DNA of 64,000 bases, from contig CANHGM010000004.1 in NCBI GenBank assembly GCA_947460345.1, positions 1 through 64,000 on the forward strand, written 5' to 3'. The first letter of the stretch is position 1; each line of letters opens with the position of its first letter. This document shows positions 27,802 to 37,795 of the stretch, piece by piece. The notes under the pieces are model-generated. The model was not told the DNA's origin. It was given only the letters and a program-made list of their open reading frames with translations, and made no database searches. The stretch comes from Bacteroidota bacterium. GTDB taxonomy: Bacteria > Bacteroidota > Bacteroidia > UKL13-3. The position numbers and the translations under genes are program-made.

Positions 27802-30800
27802 TTATTGCTTTATAATTGTTTTTCCTTTGCCATTCATACTGTGATATTCTCCTCTATACATTGCATCTGCACTCACTGGTCCAAGTTTGAATTCACCTGG
27901 CGAAACACATCTAACTAAATAGTAAAAATTCCTGGTTTTATTGTCGAGAGAAGTAAAGTAGTTTATCCTATCATCTCTCATATCAAAATAATCTGAAGTT
28001 GAAGCATCTTTTATCCAATTAGTTTCAGGTATTGCATTTATTCTAGGATTTTCAATCTCAAAGCCCGCTGGTAACATGTCTGTAATAACAATGTTTTCTA
28101 TATATCTATTTTCTAAAGTTGATGCAGACAATTTTACTACCAATAAATCATTTTGTTTTAAATTATTTAAGTTTACTAGTTTGCCATACCTGTCAAAATA
28201 GGTTCTTCTTACTTTTATTTTATTGTCTTCTTCTTTAAAACTGCCGTCTATAGTTATACCCTCTATAACTGAAAAGTAATATATTGGTGCATTACCATTG
28301 GTTTTTATAGTAACTTTTTTACCTATAATATTTTTATCAATGATGATGTCTTTTCCATTGAAGTTTGCTATGTTTATACCATTGCAAAATATACTTGCAT
28401 GAGAATTTTTGTTTTCATTCTTAATTGTTTTCATATATTTACCTAAAGCCATTAAACACCATGATGCTTCTTGGGTATTGATGAATGTAGCATTGGCCAT
28501 TTCTATAGAAATATCTCTTACCATTTGAGCTGTTTTAGGATTGTTTGGTTCTTTCTCTGCCATAACATTTAGCATAATTGCAGATTCTCTTAAATAGCTG
28601 TGAAAAGAACCTCCAAATTCACTTTCATAAGTTGTTGTGTTTTTTGTTTGGATAATAGACTTGTAACTTGAGTTATCTCCTATTGAAGCAAAAGCTGCTC
28701 CTAATAGATATTTGCCTTCACTTGTCAACTTATCAATATTGTTTTTTAAGTAATTCATGCTGCTTATGTCTGCTTTTCCTGCAATAGCCAACACATATAC
28801 ATCATAACAATATTCTTGCTTTAAAATCTGTTGTTCAATCCATTTGTTGTCTTTTCTTGATCTATGAAATTCAGATTCTTTATATCTTAGTTTGCTTAGA
28901 AGATATTCAAGACTTCTATTTATAATTTGATTATTTACTTCATAACCAGCTTTTTTAGATTCTAGTAAAAAGTGTGTGGCATAAGCAGTTCCCCAATGAC
29001 TTTCATAACTTTCGCCTGGCCAATATGAAAAAGCTCCATTATATAACTGCATACCATTAATTTTTTTTATTGCTTCTTGTATAAAATATTTTGATTGGAA
29101 TTTTAAACTCGAATTGTTTTTTTCGGTATATGGTAACAATTCAGAAATATATAGTTGAGGAAAAGCTGCAGAAGTTGTTTGCTCTATACATCCATAAGGA
29201 TAATGAACTAAATAATCTAAACTCTTAGCAAATTGTGCCATTGGCGATTGGCTTATAACTATTTTTGCTTGGCTATATTGTGGGATAAATTGACTGCTAA
29301 AATTTAATTCTTTAGTTTTATTAGCTTCTATTATTCCACCATCTGATATTTTCTGAAGTCCTGCTGATGGTCTAATTGTAATATTGGTATTGTGGGTAAA
29401 GACTTCTGATGAAGTATTATAAGTCATGTTGATTTGACCTTGCCCCATACCTTGAGAATATAGTTTGTACATCACAGTTTTTTCACTATTTGCAGGAATA
29501 TATATGTTTTGACTGCTTATTCCAGATACTGTTAAATTACCACTTACTTGTATGTTTGATTTGCCTTGAATCGGATTTTTAGTAGTATTAGAGACCATCA
29601 TAGGTATATACGCTGTATCGCCTGGACTTAAAAATCTCGGAATTGACGGACTTAATATAATAGGATCGCTCACAGTCATTTTCTTTTCAGCACTTCCAAA
29701 ACTTTTGCCTCTATGCACAACAGTCATAATTCTCAAACTGCCTGAAAATTGTGGGATATTAAAAGTATATATTGCTTCACCCTTACTGTTTAATTTTAAT
29801 GGCCCACTCCAAAGTGCAACCAAATTTATTCTGTTATTGGCTAGAGGGTTGGCTCTTCCTTCCATTTCAGCTATTTTTTGAGCGTAACCATCTCCACCTG
29901 TTTTAGATTTTTTACCTCCAAGTTCTGGCATTAAGAAAGGATATATATCATAGCTTGATACATTAAGTGCTCTTTTTTGATAAAAGAAATTATATATATC
30001 TGGTGTTTCATACCCTTTAATATTTAATATACCTTCATCAATTACAGCAATAGTAACTTCTGCATCTATTCCTGGAGTTGTCTTTACTTTAATTGTTTGT
30101 TGCTTTTTTGAACGTGATAAATCTGCAGCAATTATTTGAATCGGGAGTTTTAAATTATTTTTTTCAACTTTAATTGAATGGTAGCCATGGGCAACAGTAA
30201 GTGGCATTTTGTCATCTATAGATTGATGAAATAAAGTAGCAGATATATATACATTCGGACAATATTCATCTTTCATTTTTATACTGATTGATGCAGATTT
30301 TTTATCTGTTTTTATATAATGATATTCGTTTATTTTTTCACGTTCTACAGTTACTAAAAGTGTACCTGAAAAAGGTGTTTTGAATAGTATTTTTGCTTCT
30401 TCACCCGTATTATATGTTTTTTTATCAGTCTCAATTGTTACGATTCCTTCATTGTTGGTTTCGAAAGAGTTGCTGTTTGTGTACCCCATTCCCCAAGCAC
30501 TATATCTAATAGCTGTATATGTATCGCTGCCTGGTAAAGATATTCGTAATTCATAATCTCCTGAATTTGAAGGAGTAGTTATATACTCTCCACCTCCACT
30601 AGGAATTGTTATATAATTATCTATTAAAACTTTTTCTTTTCCATTGCTCTTAATACTATATCCGTTGTCTCCTGTAGTCATCCAACTAAACCATTCTACT
30701 TGCACCAATTTTATTCTTGCTTTTGTTGTAGTTGTTATGCCATCTTTAGTCACTGCAATCAGTGGTATTTTAATTTTATCTCCAACCCCATACCAATATT

Positions 30801-33243
30801 CTTGTTGCTTTGCCCCAATAAATATATTTTGAGTATATACATTAAATACATTTCCTTTGTGAACGGGTCTTCCGGTCTCGTCAAAAACTGTGGTATATAA
30901 TGTTCCGTTCATCAAACCCGAATTTGAAATTGATTTGGGAAATTCATATTTTATTTTTGCCATTCCATTATTGTCCGTCACTCCTTGTGATAAATTTCTG
31001 TCAATATTTAAGTACTTGTTGTTAACAATGTCAAATTGGTAGTCTTTATATTTTTCTGGTGAAAATCTTTTGTAACTTAAGCTAACTTCATATTCATAGT
31101 TTCTTTGAGTAGCAGGTGTTCCATATAAATTTTTTGCGTATAAAATTCCTGTAATAGAATCGTTTAATGTAAATTCTGATTTATTTATTTTGGTAGAAAT
31201 TTCTATTTTGTCAGGCATGAATTCTTCTACAGAAATTGTTTTGGTTTCTAATAGTATGTCATTAGCTGTTAAAACCTCAAGTGTGTAATTTCCTGTTAAT
31301 GCAGAAGCTGGTAATGGAATATCTAAACCAGTGCTCCCCATATTATTTAGTTTTTGTATTACAGATTTATACTCTTGCCCATTGGGGAGTAATAGTTTAA
31401 TTTTTATTGGATAATCCTTTATAGTTTCCCATAGGTTGTTTCTTAAGATAAACCTTGAATGGATTATTTCACCTGGTCTATATATGTCTCTATCTCCATA
31501 TATAAATGTTTGCAAACCACTTGTGTTTATTTTGTATCCATCTACATCAAATCTTGATTGCAGCACTTCAGCATCGTTTAAAAGCATAAAATTAAAATCG
31601 TTTTTTATATAAGTACAAACCATTGCTGGAATAAAAGTATTTGATTTTAAATTTCTAAAAACGCCAACACCATCATCATTGGTCTGTGTCTCTGATATTA
31701 CTTGGTTATTAAACGATATCAACTTTATTAGAGCATTTTTAATAGGTTTAGTTTCACTTAAGCTATTTGTAAAGACCCAAATTTCATCATTTGTTTTCTT
31801 GGCCATAATCCCCACATCACTTATAGAAATTAATTTAGCATCTGCTATATAAGTGTTTTCATCTGAAGATTTAACTACCACTAAATATACTCCTTTGTAT
31901 TGTTCTAACTTATTTGAACTAATATGTAACAATTTACTATGGCCAATTTGAGCTAAATCTTTTGTTTCTATATCTTTCTCTTCAATCATATTGCCATATT
32001 GTTCCATATCATAATAATCGTAGCTATAGCCTGATAGTCTTCCATCTTCATTTCTAGAAGTTCCTCTGTGTCTCGATATAAATGAATTAATATTGTTTTC
32101 AAATATTTTATATATACTCACATTTACTTTTTTAATATTGGTTATATTTACAGCAATATTTTTTAACCCTTTTGAATTTAAATATATACCTTTTTTGTTA
32201 GCAAATGAAATATTAGATTCTTGTCTATTAAATCCAATATCTTCAGTATATGTTTCGGCCATTTTTCCTCCTAATCTGCCTATAATGCTTTTGTCAATTT
32301 TAAGTTGATAAATACTCCAATCATTAAACATGCTTTTAAGCCTAAAACCATTAGGCAATAATTCCACTTGGTATAAAATTTTAGTTGAATAGTTTTCTAT
32401 AGAAACTGATTTGATTATTTCTTCACTTGAGATAGGTTGATTGGTTTTCACTTCTATCATAGATTCATTGTTCTCATAAATACTTTTTATATTTATAATT
32501 TCAAGTTTGTTTGGAGGTGCAATTTGATTTGAAAGTGAATTTTCTTCTGTAGTTTTATACGATGTATTTATACATGGTAATCCTTTTTGAACTATTATCT
32601 TAATTGATATATTGTTTTTAGAAGTGGTTTCTAAATTAGGCACTTCAATTTCTATATCATTGCTATTTTCTTGGGTTATCACTTTAAATGAAACTTCTTT
32701 GTTATCAATTATAGTTTTTAAATATTTTTCTATATCTGAAACATTAACAGGTAAATTAAAATTTAAATCGATTTTTAAATTTACTTTGTTGTTTTGTTCA
32801 ATAGATTCTTGCCAAAAACTTTGTATGCTTTCTAATTTTAAATATGGTGTATGAAAAGAAAAGGTTTCATCATTTATTTCGTATTTTTTTATTTTACATA
32901 TTTCTGTAATCTTGGATGTTAATTTTAATATATATGAGCTACAAGCTTTAAAGCCATTTAAAGGAACAAACATTAATTCTTTATTGGATGTCCATCTGTA
33001 TATGCCTCTCACACTTGGAGTAATATTAAAGTATTGTGTCGAGTCAACTTTGCCTAAAAGTGAATCAGGACATATATCTTTATCAAAAGTAAATATTAAG
33101 TTTTGTTGCATAGTAACTTCATCAACGAAATTGTGATGCTCTACATATAATGTGTTTGATTTGTTCTTACATGAAACGATAATTAAAATTAAAAATAATA
33201 TTATATAATTAATTTTATTTGATACAGTTTTTGGAAATTTCAT
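27802..33243 (-). CDS. Alpha-2-macroglobulin family lipoprotein
   Basis: A 1813-residue protein with a lipoprotein signal (LILIIVSC, lipidated Cys25). It has a series of macroglobulin-like beta domains, an extender region with DIYRPGEIIHSRFILRN typical of bacterial A2M, and the thioester motif C1352-I-E-Q1355 in YGCIEQTTSAAFP inside an alpha/alpha-barrel thioester domain. It ends in a receptor-binding-like beta domain. Bacterial A2Ms trap and covalently bind attacking proteases in the periplasm or at the surface. The usual partner gene pbpC (PBP1C) is not adjacent. A promoter with both elements lies about 125 bp upstream. It converges on the hydrolase pseudogene with an 8-nt gap. Confidence 0.92.
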   Translation of the reverse strand: MKFPKTVSNKINYIILFLILIIVSCKNKSNTLYVEHHNFVDEVTMQQNLIFTFDKDICPDSLLGKVDSTQYFNITPSVRGIYRWTSNKELMFVPLNGFKACSSYILKLTSKITEICKIKKYEINDETFSFHTPYLKLESIQSFWQESIEQNNKVNLKIDLNFNLPVNVSDIEKYLKTIIDNKEVSFKVITQENSNDIEIEVPNLETTSKNNISIKIIVQKGLPCINTSYKTTEENSLSNQIAPPNKLEIINIKSIYENNESMIEVKTNQPISSEEIIKSVSIENYSTKILYQVELLPNGFRLKSMFNDWSIYQLKIDKSIIGRLGGKMAETYTEDIGFNRQESNISFANKKGIYLNSKGLKNIAVNITNIKKVNVSIYKIFENNINSFISRHRGTSRNEDGRLSGYSYDYYDMEQYGNMIEEKDIETKDLAQIGHSKLLHISSNKLEQYKGVYLVVVKSSDENTYIADAKLISISDVGIMAKKTNDEIWVFTNSLSETKPIKNALIKLISFNNQVISETQTNDDGVGVFRNLKSNTFIPAMVCTYIKNDFNFMLLNDAEVLQSRFDVDGYKINTSGLQTFIYGDRDIYRPGEIIHSRFILRNNLWETIKDYPIKIKLLLPNGQEYKSVIQKLNNMGSTGLDIPLPASALTGNYTLEVLTANDILLETKTISVEEFMPDKIEISTKINKSEFTLNDSITGILYAKNLYGTPATQRNYEYEVSLSYKRFSPEKYKDYQFDIVNNKYLNIDRNLSQGVTDNNGMAKIKYEFPKSISNSGLMNGTLYTTVFDETGRPVHKGNVFNVYTQNIFIGAKQQEYWYGVGDKIKIPLIAVTKDGITTTTKARIKLVQVEWFSWMTTGDNGYSIKSNGKEKVLIDNYITIPSGGGEYITTPSNSGDYELRISLPGSDTYTAIRYSAWGMGYTNSNSFETNNEGIVTIETDKKTYNTGEEAKILFKTPFSGTLLVTVEREKINEYHYIKTDKKSASISIKMKDEYCPNVYISATLFHQSIDDKMPLTVAHGYHSIKVEKNNLKLPIQIIAADLSRSKKQQTIKVKTTPGIDAEVTIAVIDEGILNIKGYETPDIYNFFYQKRALNVSSYDIYPFLMPELGGKKSKTGGDGYAQKIAEMEGRANPLANNRINLVALWSGPLKLNSKGEAIYTFNIPQFSGSLRIMTVVHRGKSFGSAEKKMTVSDPIILSPSIPRFLSPGDTAYIPMMVSNTTKNPIQGKSNIQVSGNLTVSGISSQNIYIPANSEKTVMYKLYSQGMGQGQINMTYNTSSEVFTHNTNITIRPSAGLQKISDGGIIEANKTKELNFSSQFIPQYSQAKIVISQSPMAQFAKSLDYLVHYPYGCIEQTTSAAFPQLYISELLPYTEKNNSSLKFQSKYFIQEAIKKINGMQLYNGAFSYWPGESYESHWGTAYATHFLLESKKAGYEVNNQIINRSLEYLLSKLRYKESEFHRSRKDNKWIEQQILKQEYCYDVYVLAIAGKADISSMNYLKNNIDKLTSEGKYLLGAAFASIGDNSSYKSIIQTKNTTTYESEFGGSFHSYLRESAIMLNVMAEKEPNNPKTAQMVRDISIEMANATFINTQEASWCLMALGKYMKTIKNENKNSHASIFCNGINIANFNGKDIIIDKNIIGKKVTIKTNGNAPIYYFSVIEGITIDGSFKEEDNKIKVRRTYFDRYGKLVNLNNLKQNDLLVVKLSASTLENRYIENIVITDMLPAGFEIENPRINAIPETNWIKDASTSDYFDMRDDRINYFTSLDNKTRNFYYLVRCVSPGEFKLGPVSADAMYRGEYHSMNGKGKTIIKQ

Positions 33244-33281
33244 TGATTTGTTTTGATTGAATAAAGTTGGCTTTTATATAA

Positions 33282-33295
33282 ATATATATATATAT
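33282..33295. repeat. (AT)7 dinucleotide repeat
   Basis: A 14-bp uninterrupted AT run in the leader region of the A2M gene, about 40 nt upstream of its ATG. Confidence 0.6.
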
Positions 33296-33298
33296 CCG

Positions 33299-33559
33299 AA
33301 AAATTCGAATGATGGGGTATGTATGCTTTAAAATTTTGTGAAATAATGTGTTATGATTTAACTAAACAAATGTATGTGAAATGTTTTTGTATAAACAAGA
33401 CCTCATAATAAATTAATATGTACACAAAATCAGTTAGTTATGTATTTGGTGCAATAAATTTATGGTTTTTGTAGTATTTTATTCTCTTATAAATGACTGA
33501 AAAAATACATCTTGTTTTATAACTATTTTTTATCTTTTTTTGCTTTAAACGTTTTTAAT
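33299..33559. other. AT-rich divergent intergenic region
   Basis: Together with 33244-33298 this forms the 316-bp gap between the divergent A2M and RDD genes. It holds the A2M promoter (33367-33398) and the AT repeat. For the RDD gene I see no perfect TAnnTTTG element; TGTATTTG near 33439 is one mismatch away. No RNA gene or further ORF was recognised. Confidence 0.5.
33367..33398 (-). promoter_or_regulatory. Promoter of the A2M gene
   Basis: On the minus strand a TTG (33398-33396) is followed after 21 nt by TACATTTG (33374-33367), a full match to the Bacteroidota -33/-7 consensus. Transcription would start near 33360 and leave a leader of about 117 nt that contains the AT repeat. Confidence 0.55.
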
Positions 33560-34012
33560 ATGAATGATGATATATTAGATGAAGATGTAGCATATATACC
33601 CTATAACCATAAAGTTAATAAATTTACAAGGTTTATAAATGGATTTGTAGATTTAATGGTATGCTTTTTTTTGTCAAGTAGGTTTAGTCCTACATCCTAT
33701 ATTTTACCTTATATATTATATTCTGTCTTTAATTTTCCTGAAAATTCAGATTTTATTCGTATATATATATTCCCTTTAATTAATTCACTTTTTTACTTTT
33801 TCTTTCTTGAAGTGAGCACACAACAAACTATTGGTAAGATAGTTACCAGAACAAAAGTTTTCACTGTTGAAGGTTATAAGCCTACATCTGTTCAAATATT
33901 TATTAGAACAATAACAAGACTAATTCCAATAGATGCTATTTCTTTTTTGTTTAATTATAATTTACATGATAAAGTATCTAAAACTATTGTAACTAAAATT
34001 TCAAAATTTTAA
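33560..34012 (+). CDS. RDD family membrane protein
   Basis: A 150-residue protein starting MNDDILDEDVAYIPYNHK. The RDD pattern is seen as R-F-I-N-G-F-V-D-L-M in the first membrane helix (where Asp is kept), followed by two more hydrophobic segments. TIGKIVTRTKVFTVEG is typical for the stretch before the last helix, which carries I-R-T-I-T-R-L-I-P. The family is poorly defined; members have been linked to transport. An in-frame ATG at 33512 would add 16 residues, but the ATG at 33560 fits the family start better. It overlaps the convergent SRPBCC gene by 4 nt. Confidence 0.8.
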   Translation: MNDDILDEDVAYIPYNHKVNKFTRFINGFVDLMVCFFLSSRFSPTSYILPYILYSVFNFPENSDFIRIYIFPLINSLFYFFFLEVSTQQTIGKIVTRTKVFTVEGYKPTSVQIFIRTITRLIPIDAISFLFNYNLHDKVSKTIVTKISKF

Positions 34013-34470
34013 ATTTTATTTTTGAAATATTCTAATATAGTTTTTTCTCTGTAATTAAATATTTCTTCAACTTTTAATTTTACGAATAAATGATGGGGAA
34101 TAAACTCAAAAATACCACCTGGAGATTGGTATTTCACAGTATCAGTCATTAATGTTTTATTGCCAAAATCTTCAAAAAGATGTTCGTGAATCCAAAGTTT
34201 ATATGGTCCAGATAATTGTTCATCTACAAATTTTTTGCCTGGTTCCCATGCTGTTATTTTAGTTTTCCAATTAAAAGGTATTCCAAGCATTTTTATCTCA
34301 TAGTCTATAAGTGTTCCTACATGCATATGGATTGGAAAAGGAGTGATTATTTTAAAATTCAAAGAATCAGGTGTAATTTTATTTAGATTATAAGCATCAG
34401 AAAAAAAGTTAAATACTTCATCTATGGGTCTTTCAATAATGGTTTTCTTTTCTAATATATGTGGCTTCAT
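34009..34470 (-). CDS. SRPBCC family protein
   Basis: A 153-residue START/SRPBCC-fold protein: IERPIDEVFNFFSDAYNLNKITP at the N-terminus, the beta sheet with MLGIPFNWKTKITAWEPGKKFVDEQLSGPYKLWIHEHLFED, and a C-terminal helix with YREKTILEYF. This subgroup is often annotated as a cyclase/dehydrase or cell-division-inhibitor-like protein because it can stand beside or be fused to SDR genes, but here no SDR is adjacent. It likely binds a hydrophobic ligand; function unknown. Confidence 0.8.
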   Translation of the reverse strand: MKPHILEKKTIIERPIDEVFNFFSDAYNLNKITPDSLNFKIITPFPIHMHVGTLIDYEIKMLGIPFNWKTKITAWEPGKKFVDEQLSGPYKLWIHEHLFEDFGNKTLMTDTVKYQSPGGIFEFIPHHLFVKLKVEEIFNYREKTILEYFKNKI

Positions 34471-34501
34471 AAACTTAGAAACAATTTAACATTTATTTAG
34501 T

Positions 34502-34528
34502 TTTGGTATATTTATTTACTTATTTTTG
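34502..34528 (+). promoter_or_regulatory. Candidate promoter of the T9SS cargo gene
   Basis: TTTG (34502-34505) and a perfect -7 TATTTTTG (34521-34528) with a spacer of 15 nt, shorter than the usual 19-21. It lies 17 nt upstream of the ATG at 34546. Confidence 0.4.
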
Positions 34529-34545
34529 GCTTTTAAATTTAATTT

Positions 34546-35583
34546 ATGAAACATTTATATATTTTATTACTTTGTTTTTTAACAACTAGTGTTGCTAAAG
34601 CTCAATCGCTTACAGCTAACGAATTTCCAGCTATTGATGATACACTTAAGATGTGGACAGTATCGGATACTTCAAATATTGTATCTCCTTCAAAAAACAT
34701 GGCAACTTGGGATTACACAAGTTTGAAATTAGATAAGTCTAAGTCATTAAATTATAAATTTATAAAACCATCTACTGCAACTAATGGGGCTAAATTTACT
34801 ACAAGTAATATTGCATGTGAAGAACCTGGCCAACCTGCTAATACTGTATTTTACAATAGAACATCTAATAGTGTAGAAGTGGTTGGTGTTAACAATTTGA
34901 CAGGTTCAGCCTTGCCTTATTCTGACAAAGAAAAATGGCTCATATATCCTTTAAATGCTATCAATGGAAGTTCAAGTGATACTTATGGTGGTTCTGCTCC
35001 AGGTTTATTAGGATCTCAAACTATTAGAAATGGTTCAATAGTTACTGAAGGATATGGGTTTGGTGAGTTGAAATTGCCAGGTAAAACATATAAAAATGCA
35101 ATATTAGTGAGATTAGAATCTAATTATACTGATTCTTTAAAATCTACTTTTGGAAGCATAGCTACTGTTATGAAAGAAGAAAGATTTTTGTGGTTTGTAT
35201 CAGGTAATAGGGGATGGGTATTCGAAATTAAAAATACTGCTACTTCTATTGGGGTCGGTGGACAAACTCAAACCAAAACAGTATATATGAGACAAGCTCA
35301 AGATTCTTTATCTAACATTGGTTTTAATCAAATTTCAACAAATGATTTTGTTGTAGTTTATCCCAATCCTACTTCTGATTTATTGAATGTTGTATTTAAT
35401 GTATCAACTCCTATGAGTTCTTATATTTATATATCAGATATTGCCGGTAAAAAAGTATATGAGTCTGATAAAATAATTTATAACCAAGAAACTAATTCAT
35501 TTATATTTAATACTGAGAGTTTAACAAGTGGTATATATTTTATCAATATTAATCAAAAAGTTGTTAAATTCGTTAAAAACTAA
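34546..35583 (+). CDS. Secreted protein with T9SS type A sorting domain
   Basis: A 345-residue protein. A Sec signal peptide (MKHLYILLLCFLTTSVAKAQ, cut near residue 20) is followed by about 245 residues of a secreted beta-rich region that I cannot assign to a family. A type A T9SS C-terminal domain (about 272-345) has VYPNPTSDLLNV, IYISDIAGKKVY and LTSGIYFININ, ending in KFVKN. It is predicted to cross the inner membrane by Sec and the outer membrane by T9SS, with removal of the C-terminal domain. The M16 protease gene begins 14 nt downstream. Confidence 0.88.
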   Translation: MKHLYILLLCFLTTSVAKAQSLTANEFPAIDDTLKMWTVSDTSNIVSPSKNMATWDYTSLKLDKSKSLNYKFIKPSTATNGAKFTTSNIACEEPGQPANTVFYNRTSNSVEVVGVNNLTGSALPYSDKEKWLIYPLNAINGSSSDTYGGSAPGLLGSQTIRNGSIVTEGYGFGELKLPGKTYKNAILVRLESNYTDSLKSTFGSIATVMKEERFLWFVSGNRGWVFEIKNTATSIGVGGQTQTKTVYMRQAQDSLSNIGFNQISTNDFVVVYPNPTSDLLNVVFNVSTPMSSYIYISDIAGKKVYESDKIIYNQETNSFIFNTESLTSGIYFININQKVVKFVKN

Positions 35584-35597
35584 GTTTAGATTTAACT

Positions 35598-36830
35598 ATG
35601 GAAATCAATCAATTGGATAATGGGTTAAGATGGGTGTATTTTCCATATTCAAATCTTCAGGTAAGTTATTGTAGTTTAATCATCGATGTTGGTTCTTCCA
35701 ACGAATCTATCGAAGAATTGGGTATGGCTCACTTCATGGAACATATGATGTTTAAAGGAACCCAAAAAAGAAAAGGAATTCAAATTATAAGTGAATTAGA
35801 CAATGTAGGAGGTGAGCTTAACGCATTTACTACCAAAGAAAAAACATGTATACATGCTTCTTTTGGAAGTAATTATATAAAAAATACAATAGATTTAATT
35901 TGTGATATAGCTATGTTTTCTCAGTTTCCTGAAAAAGAAATTGAAAAAGAAAAACAAATAGTACATGATGAAATCAATATGTATTTAGACAATCCTGAAG
36001 AAAGTATATATGATGATTTTTTAGAAAAAATATATCCCAATCATCCCTTAGGTAGATCAATATTAGGAACACATAATGATGTAGATAAGTTTAGCAAAGA
36101 GAGGTTGTTGAATTTTGTTAAAAATCATTACTCAACTGATAAAATGGTTTTTACTATTTTTACTTCTTTAGATTTTAAATTAATTGAAAAATTACTAGTA
36201 CAAGCAACTGCTAATTATCCAATTTTAAAAAATAAAAGTATAGATCAAATAAAGCCAACTAAATACAAGAAATTTATCTCTCAAAAAGAAAGTGATTTTG
36301 TGCAAACGCACTGCGTTTTAGGAAGCAATGTTTGTAGTGTTAAAGATAATGAAAAATTTGCTTTGGCCATGTTAAATAATATATTAGGTGGTCCATTTAT
36401 GAATAGCAGATTGAACTTAGCTATAAGAGAAAAATATGGTTTTTGTTATAATATATATTCTGATGTTCAACTTTTTAAAAACAGTGGAGTTTTTACTGTA
36501 AATTTTGCAACAGAAAAAAAATATATAAATAAATGTAAAGAGTTAGTAAATATTGAACTTAATAAACTTTGCAATAAAAATATAACTTCAACACAATTTA
36601 AAACGGCTCTAAAACAAGTTTCAGGACAATTGCAATTAAGTTGGGACAATCCATCTGGAATGGTCACAACGTTAGGAAATGCTTTATTAGACAATAATAA
36701 AATCTTAACAGCGGATGAGGTTTTTCAGAAATTTAACCAATTAACTCCCGAGTATTTAAATGAAATCGCTAATAAATATTTAAAAAGCGATAGGCAAAGT
36801 GAGTATATATATATGCCACAAAAAAATTAA
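35598..36830 (+). CDS. M16 family zinc metalloprotease
   Basis: A 410-residue pitrilysin-type peptidase with the inverted zinc motif H45-F-M-E48-H49 and the third ligand Glu125 in VHDEINMYLDNPEE, exactly 76 residues after His49 as in active members. The C-terminal half has the second M16 domain with LGGPFMNSRLNLAIREKYGFCYNIYS. All catalytic residues are present, so it should be an active subunit. There is no signal peptide, suggesting a cytoplasmic site. Related Bacteroidota proteins are annotated as processing-peptidase-like. It is co-oriented with the T9SS cargo gene 14 nt upstream. Confidence 0.93.
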   Translation: MEINQLDNGLRWVYFPYSNLQVSYCSLIIDVGSSNESIEELGMAHFMEHMMFKGTQKRKGIQIISELDNVGGELNAFTTKEKTCIHASFGSNYIKNTIDLICDIAMFSQFPEKEIEKEKQIVHDEINMYLDNPEESIYDDFLEKIYPNHPLGRSILGTHNDVDKFSKERLLNFVKNHYSTDKMVFTIFTSLDFKLIEKLLVQATANYPILKNKSIDQIKPTKYKKFISQKESDFVQTHCVLGSNVCSVKDNEKFALAMLNNILGGPFMNSRLNLAIREKYGFCYNIYSDVQLFKNSGVFTVNFATEKKYINKCKELVNIELNKLCNKNITSTQFKTALKQVSGQLQLSWDNPSGMVTTLGNALLDNNKILTADEVFQKFNQLTPEYLNEIANKYLKSDRQSEYIYMPQKN

Positions 36831-36833
36831 CGA

Positions 36834-37313
36834 CTATTTTTCTTCTTCTAATATTTTTTGTAACTCACCTTTAAGCTGATTTAAATACCTAACTTTATAG
36901 GGTTTGCCATCACGTTTTATTATAAACAATTGAGGTAAGTTGGGCATACTGCCAAAGTTTTTTCTAAACTTCTTATCAAACGGTGTATCAGCAGCATATG
37001 TTTGTTCCCAAGAAGCAGGATGTGTTTGTATAAATTCTTCCCACTTTCTTTTTTTATTGTCTAATGATAGACTTATTAACCTAATGTGTTGGTTGTTAAA
37101 TTCTTTATCAAGACCTGCAAGTATTTCATGTGATCTTACACAGTTTAAACACCATGTCGCCCAAAAATAACAAACCCAGATTTCATTTTTTGGCTTTGAA
37201 TAATTGTCTAAAAAATATACAATATCTAACTCTCTTATTGGTTTGCTTTCCTGTGTTGGTTTTCCATTAAAAAGTATAAACCCTATAGTGATTAAAATGA
37301 GTGTCTTTTTCAT
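36834..37313 (-). CDS. Thioredoxin-like (TlpA-type) exported protein
   Basis: A 159-residue protein with an N-terminal signal-like hydrophobic segment (3-16) and a thioredoxin fold carrying W-C55-L-N-C58 in FWATWCLNC. The fold continues to a cis-proline-like LPQLFIIKRDGK. Such proteins reduce or shuffle disulfides in the periplasm. The CLNC pair is unusual compared with CxPC, and the absence of proline at that site may alter the redox potential. It follows the thioesterase gene by 38 nt and faces the M16 protease gene tail to tail with 3 nt between. Confidence 0.85.
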   Translation of the reverse strand: MKKTLILITIGFILFNGKPTQESKPIRELDIVYFLDNYSKPKNEIWVCYFWATWCLNCVRSHEILAGLDKEFNNQHIRLISLSLDNKKRKWEEFIQTHPASWEQTYAADTPFDKKFRKNFGSMPNLPQLFIIKRDGKPYKVRYLNQLKGELQKILEEEK

Positions 37314-37328
37314 CTATATAATTTTTAT

Positions 37329-37336
37329 CAAAAGTA
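37329..37336 (-). promoter_or_regulatory. -7 element upstream of the TlpA-like gene
   Basis: The minus strand reads TACTTTTG, a full -7 match, 15 nt upstream of the ATG, but no TTG lies at the right distance. It may allow expression apart from the thioesterase gene. Confidence 0.35.
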
Positions 37337-37351
37337 ATACTATTTTTTATA

Positions 37352-37771
37352 TTAAGAAATGATTTCAATAAATTTACTAGAAAATTCTTGCGGTTTAGTT
37401 GTTGTATAATCATATCCTAATATTCCTGTTTTGGCTATAGCAAGTTTCTTATTGGTTGTTTTATTTTCTATTTCATAATATATATCAAATATTTTTGGAG
37501 TGATGTCTTTTACCCCAATATCAATTTTTAATTTATGACCATAAAAGCCTTCTGAGAGGTAGTTAATCAAAGCATCTGTCATAATCACTCCTGTACCATC
37601 TATACTTTTCTCTGAGTGGCCTAAATGATGAAAAAATCTAACTCTAGATTCATGTATGATAGATAAAACAGAATCGTTACCTAAATGATTCCCATAATTT
37701 ATATGTTGAACTAGTATTTCTATCTCAGTAGAAAATAGAATTTTATCAGGCATTTCAAGTTTTATTCTCAT
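37352..37771 (-). CDS. Acyl-CoA thioesterase-like hot-dog protein
   Basis: A 139-residue 4HBT-type hot-dog protein: VQHINYGNHLGNDSVLSIIHESRVRFFHHLG holds the central helix region, then MTDALINYLSEGFYGHKLKIDIGV and AKTGILGYDYTTTKPQ. Family members hydrolyse acyl-CoA thioesters in the cytoplasm; the acyl chain is unknown. It lies just after the terminator of the 2424-residue protein gene, so it needs its own promoter, which I could not identify. Confidence 0.82.
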   Translation of the reverse strand: MRIKLEMPDKILFSTEIEILVQHINYGNHLGNDSVLSIIHESRVRFFHHLGHSEKSIDGTGVIMTDALINYLSEGFYGHKLKIDIGVKDITPKIFDIYYEIENKTTNKKLAIAKTGILGYDYTTTKPQEFSSKFIEIIS

Positions 37772-37795
37772 TTTATTTCTGTATACTTCTTATAT

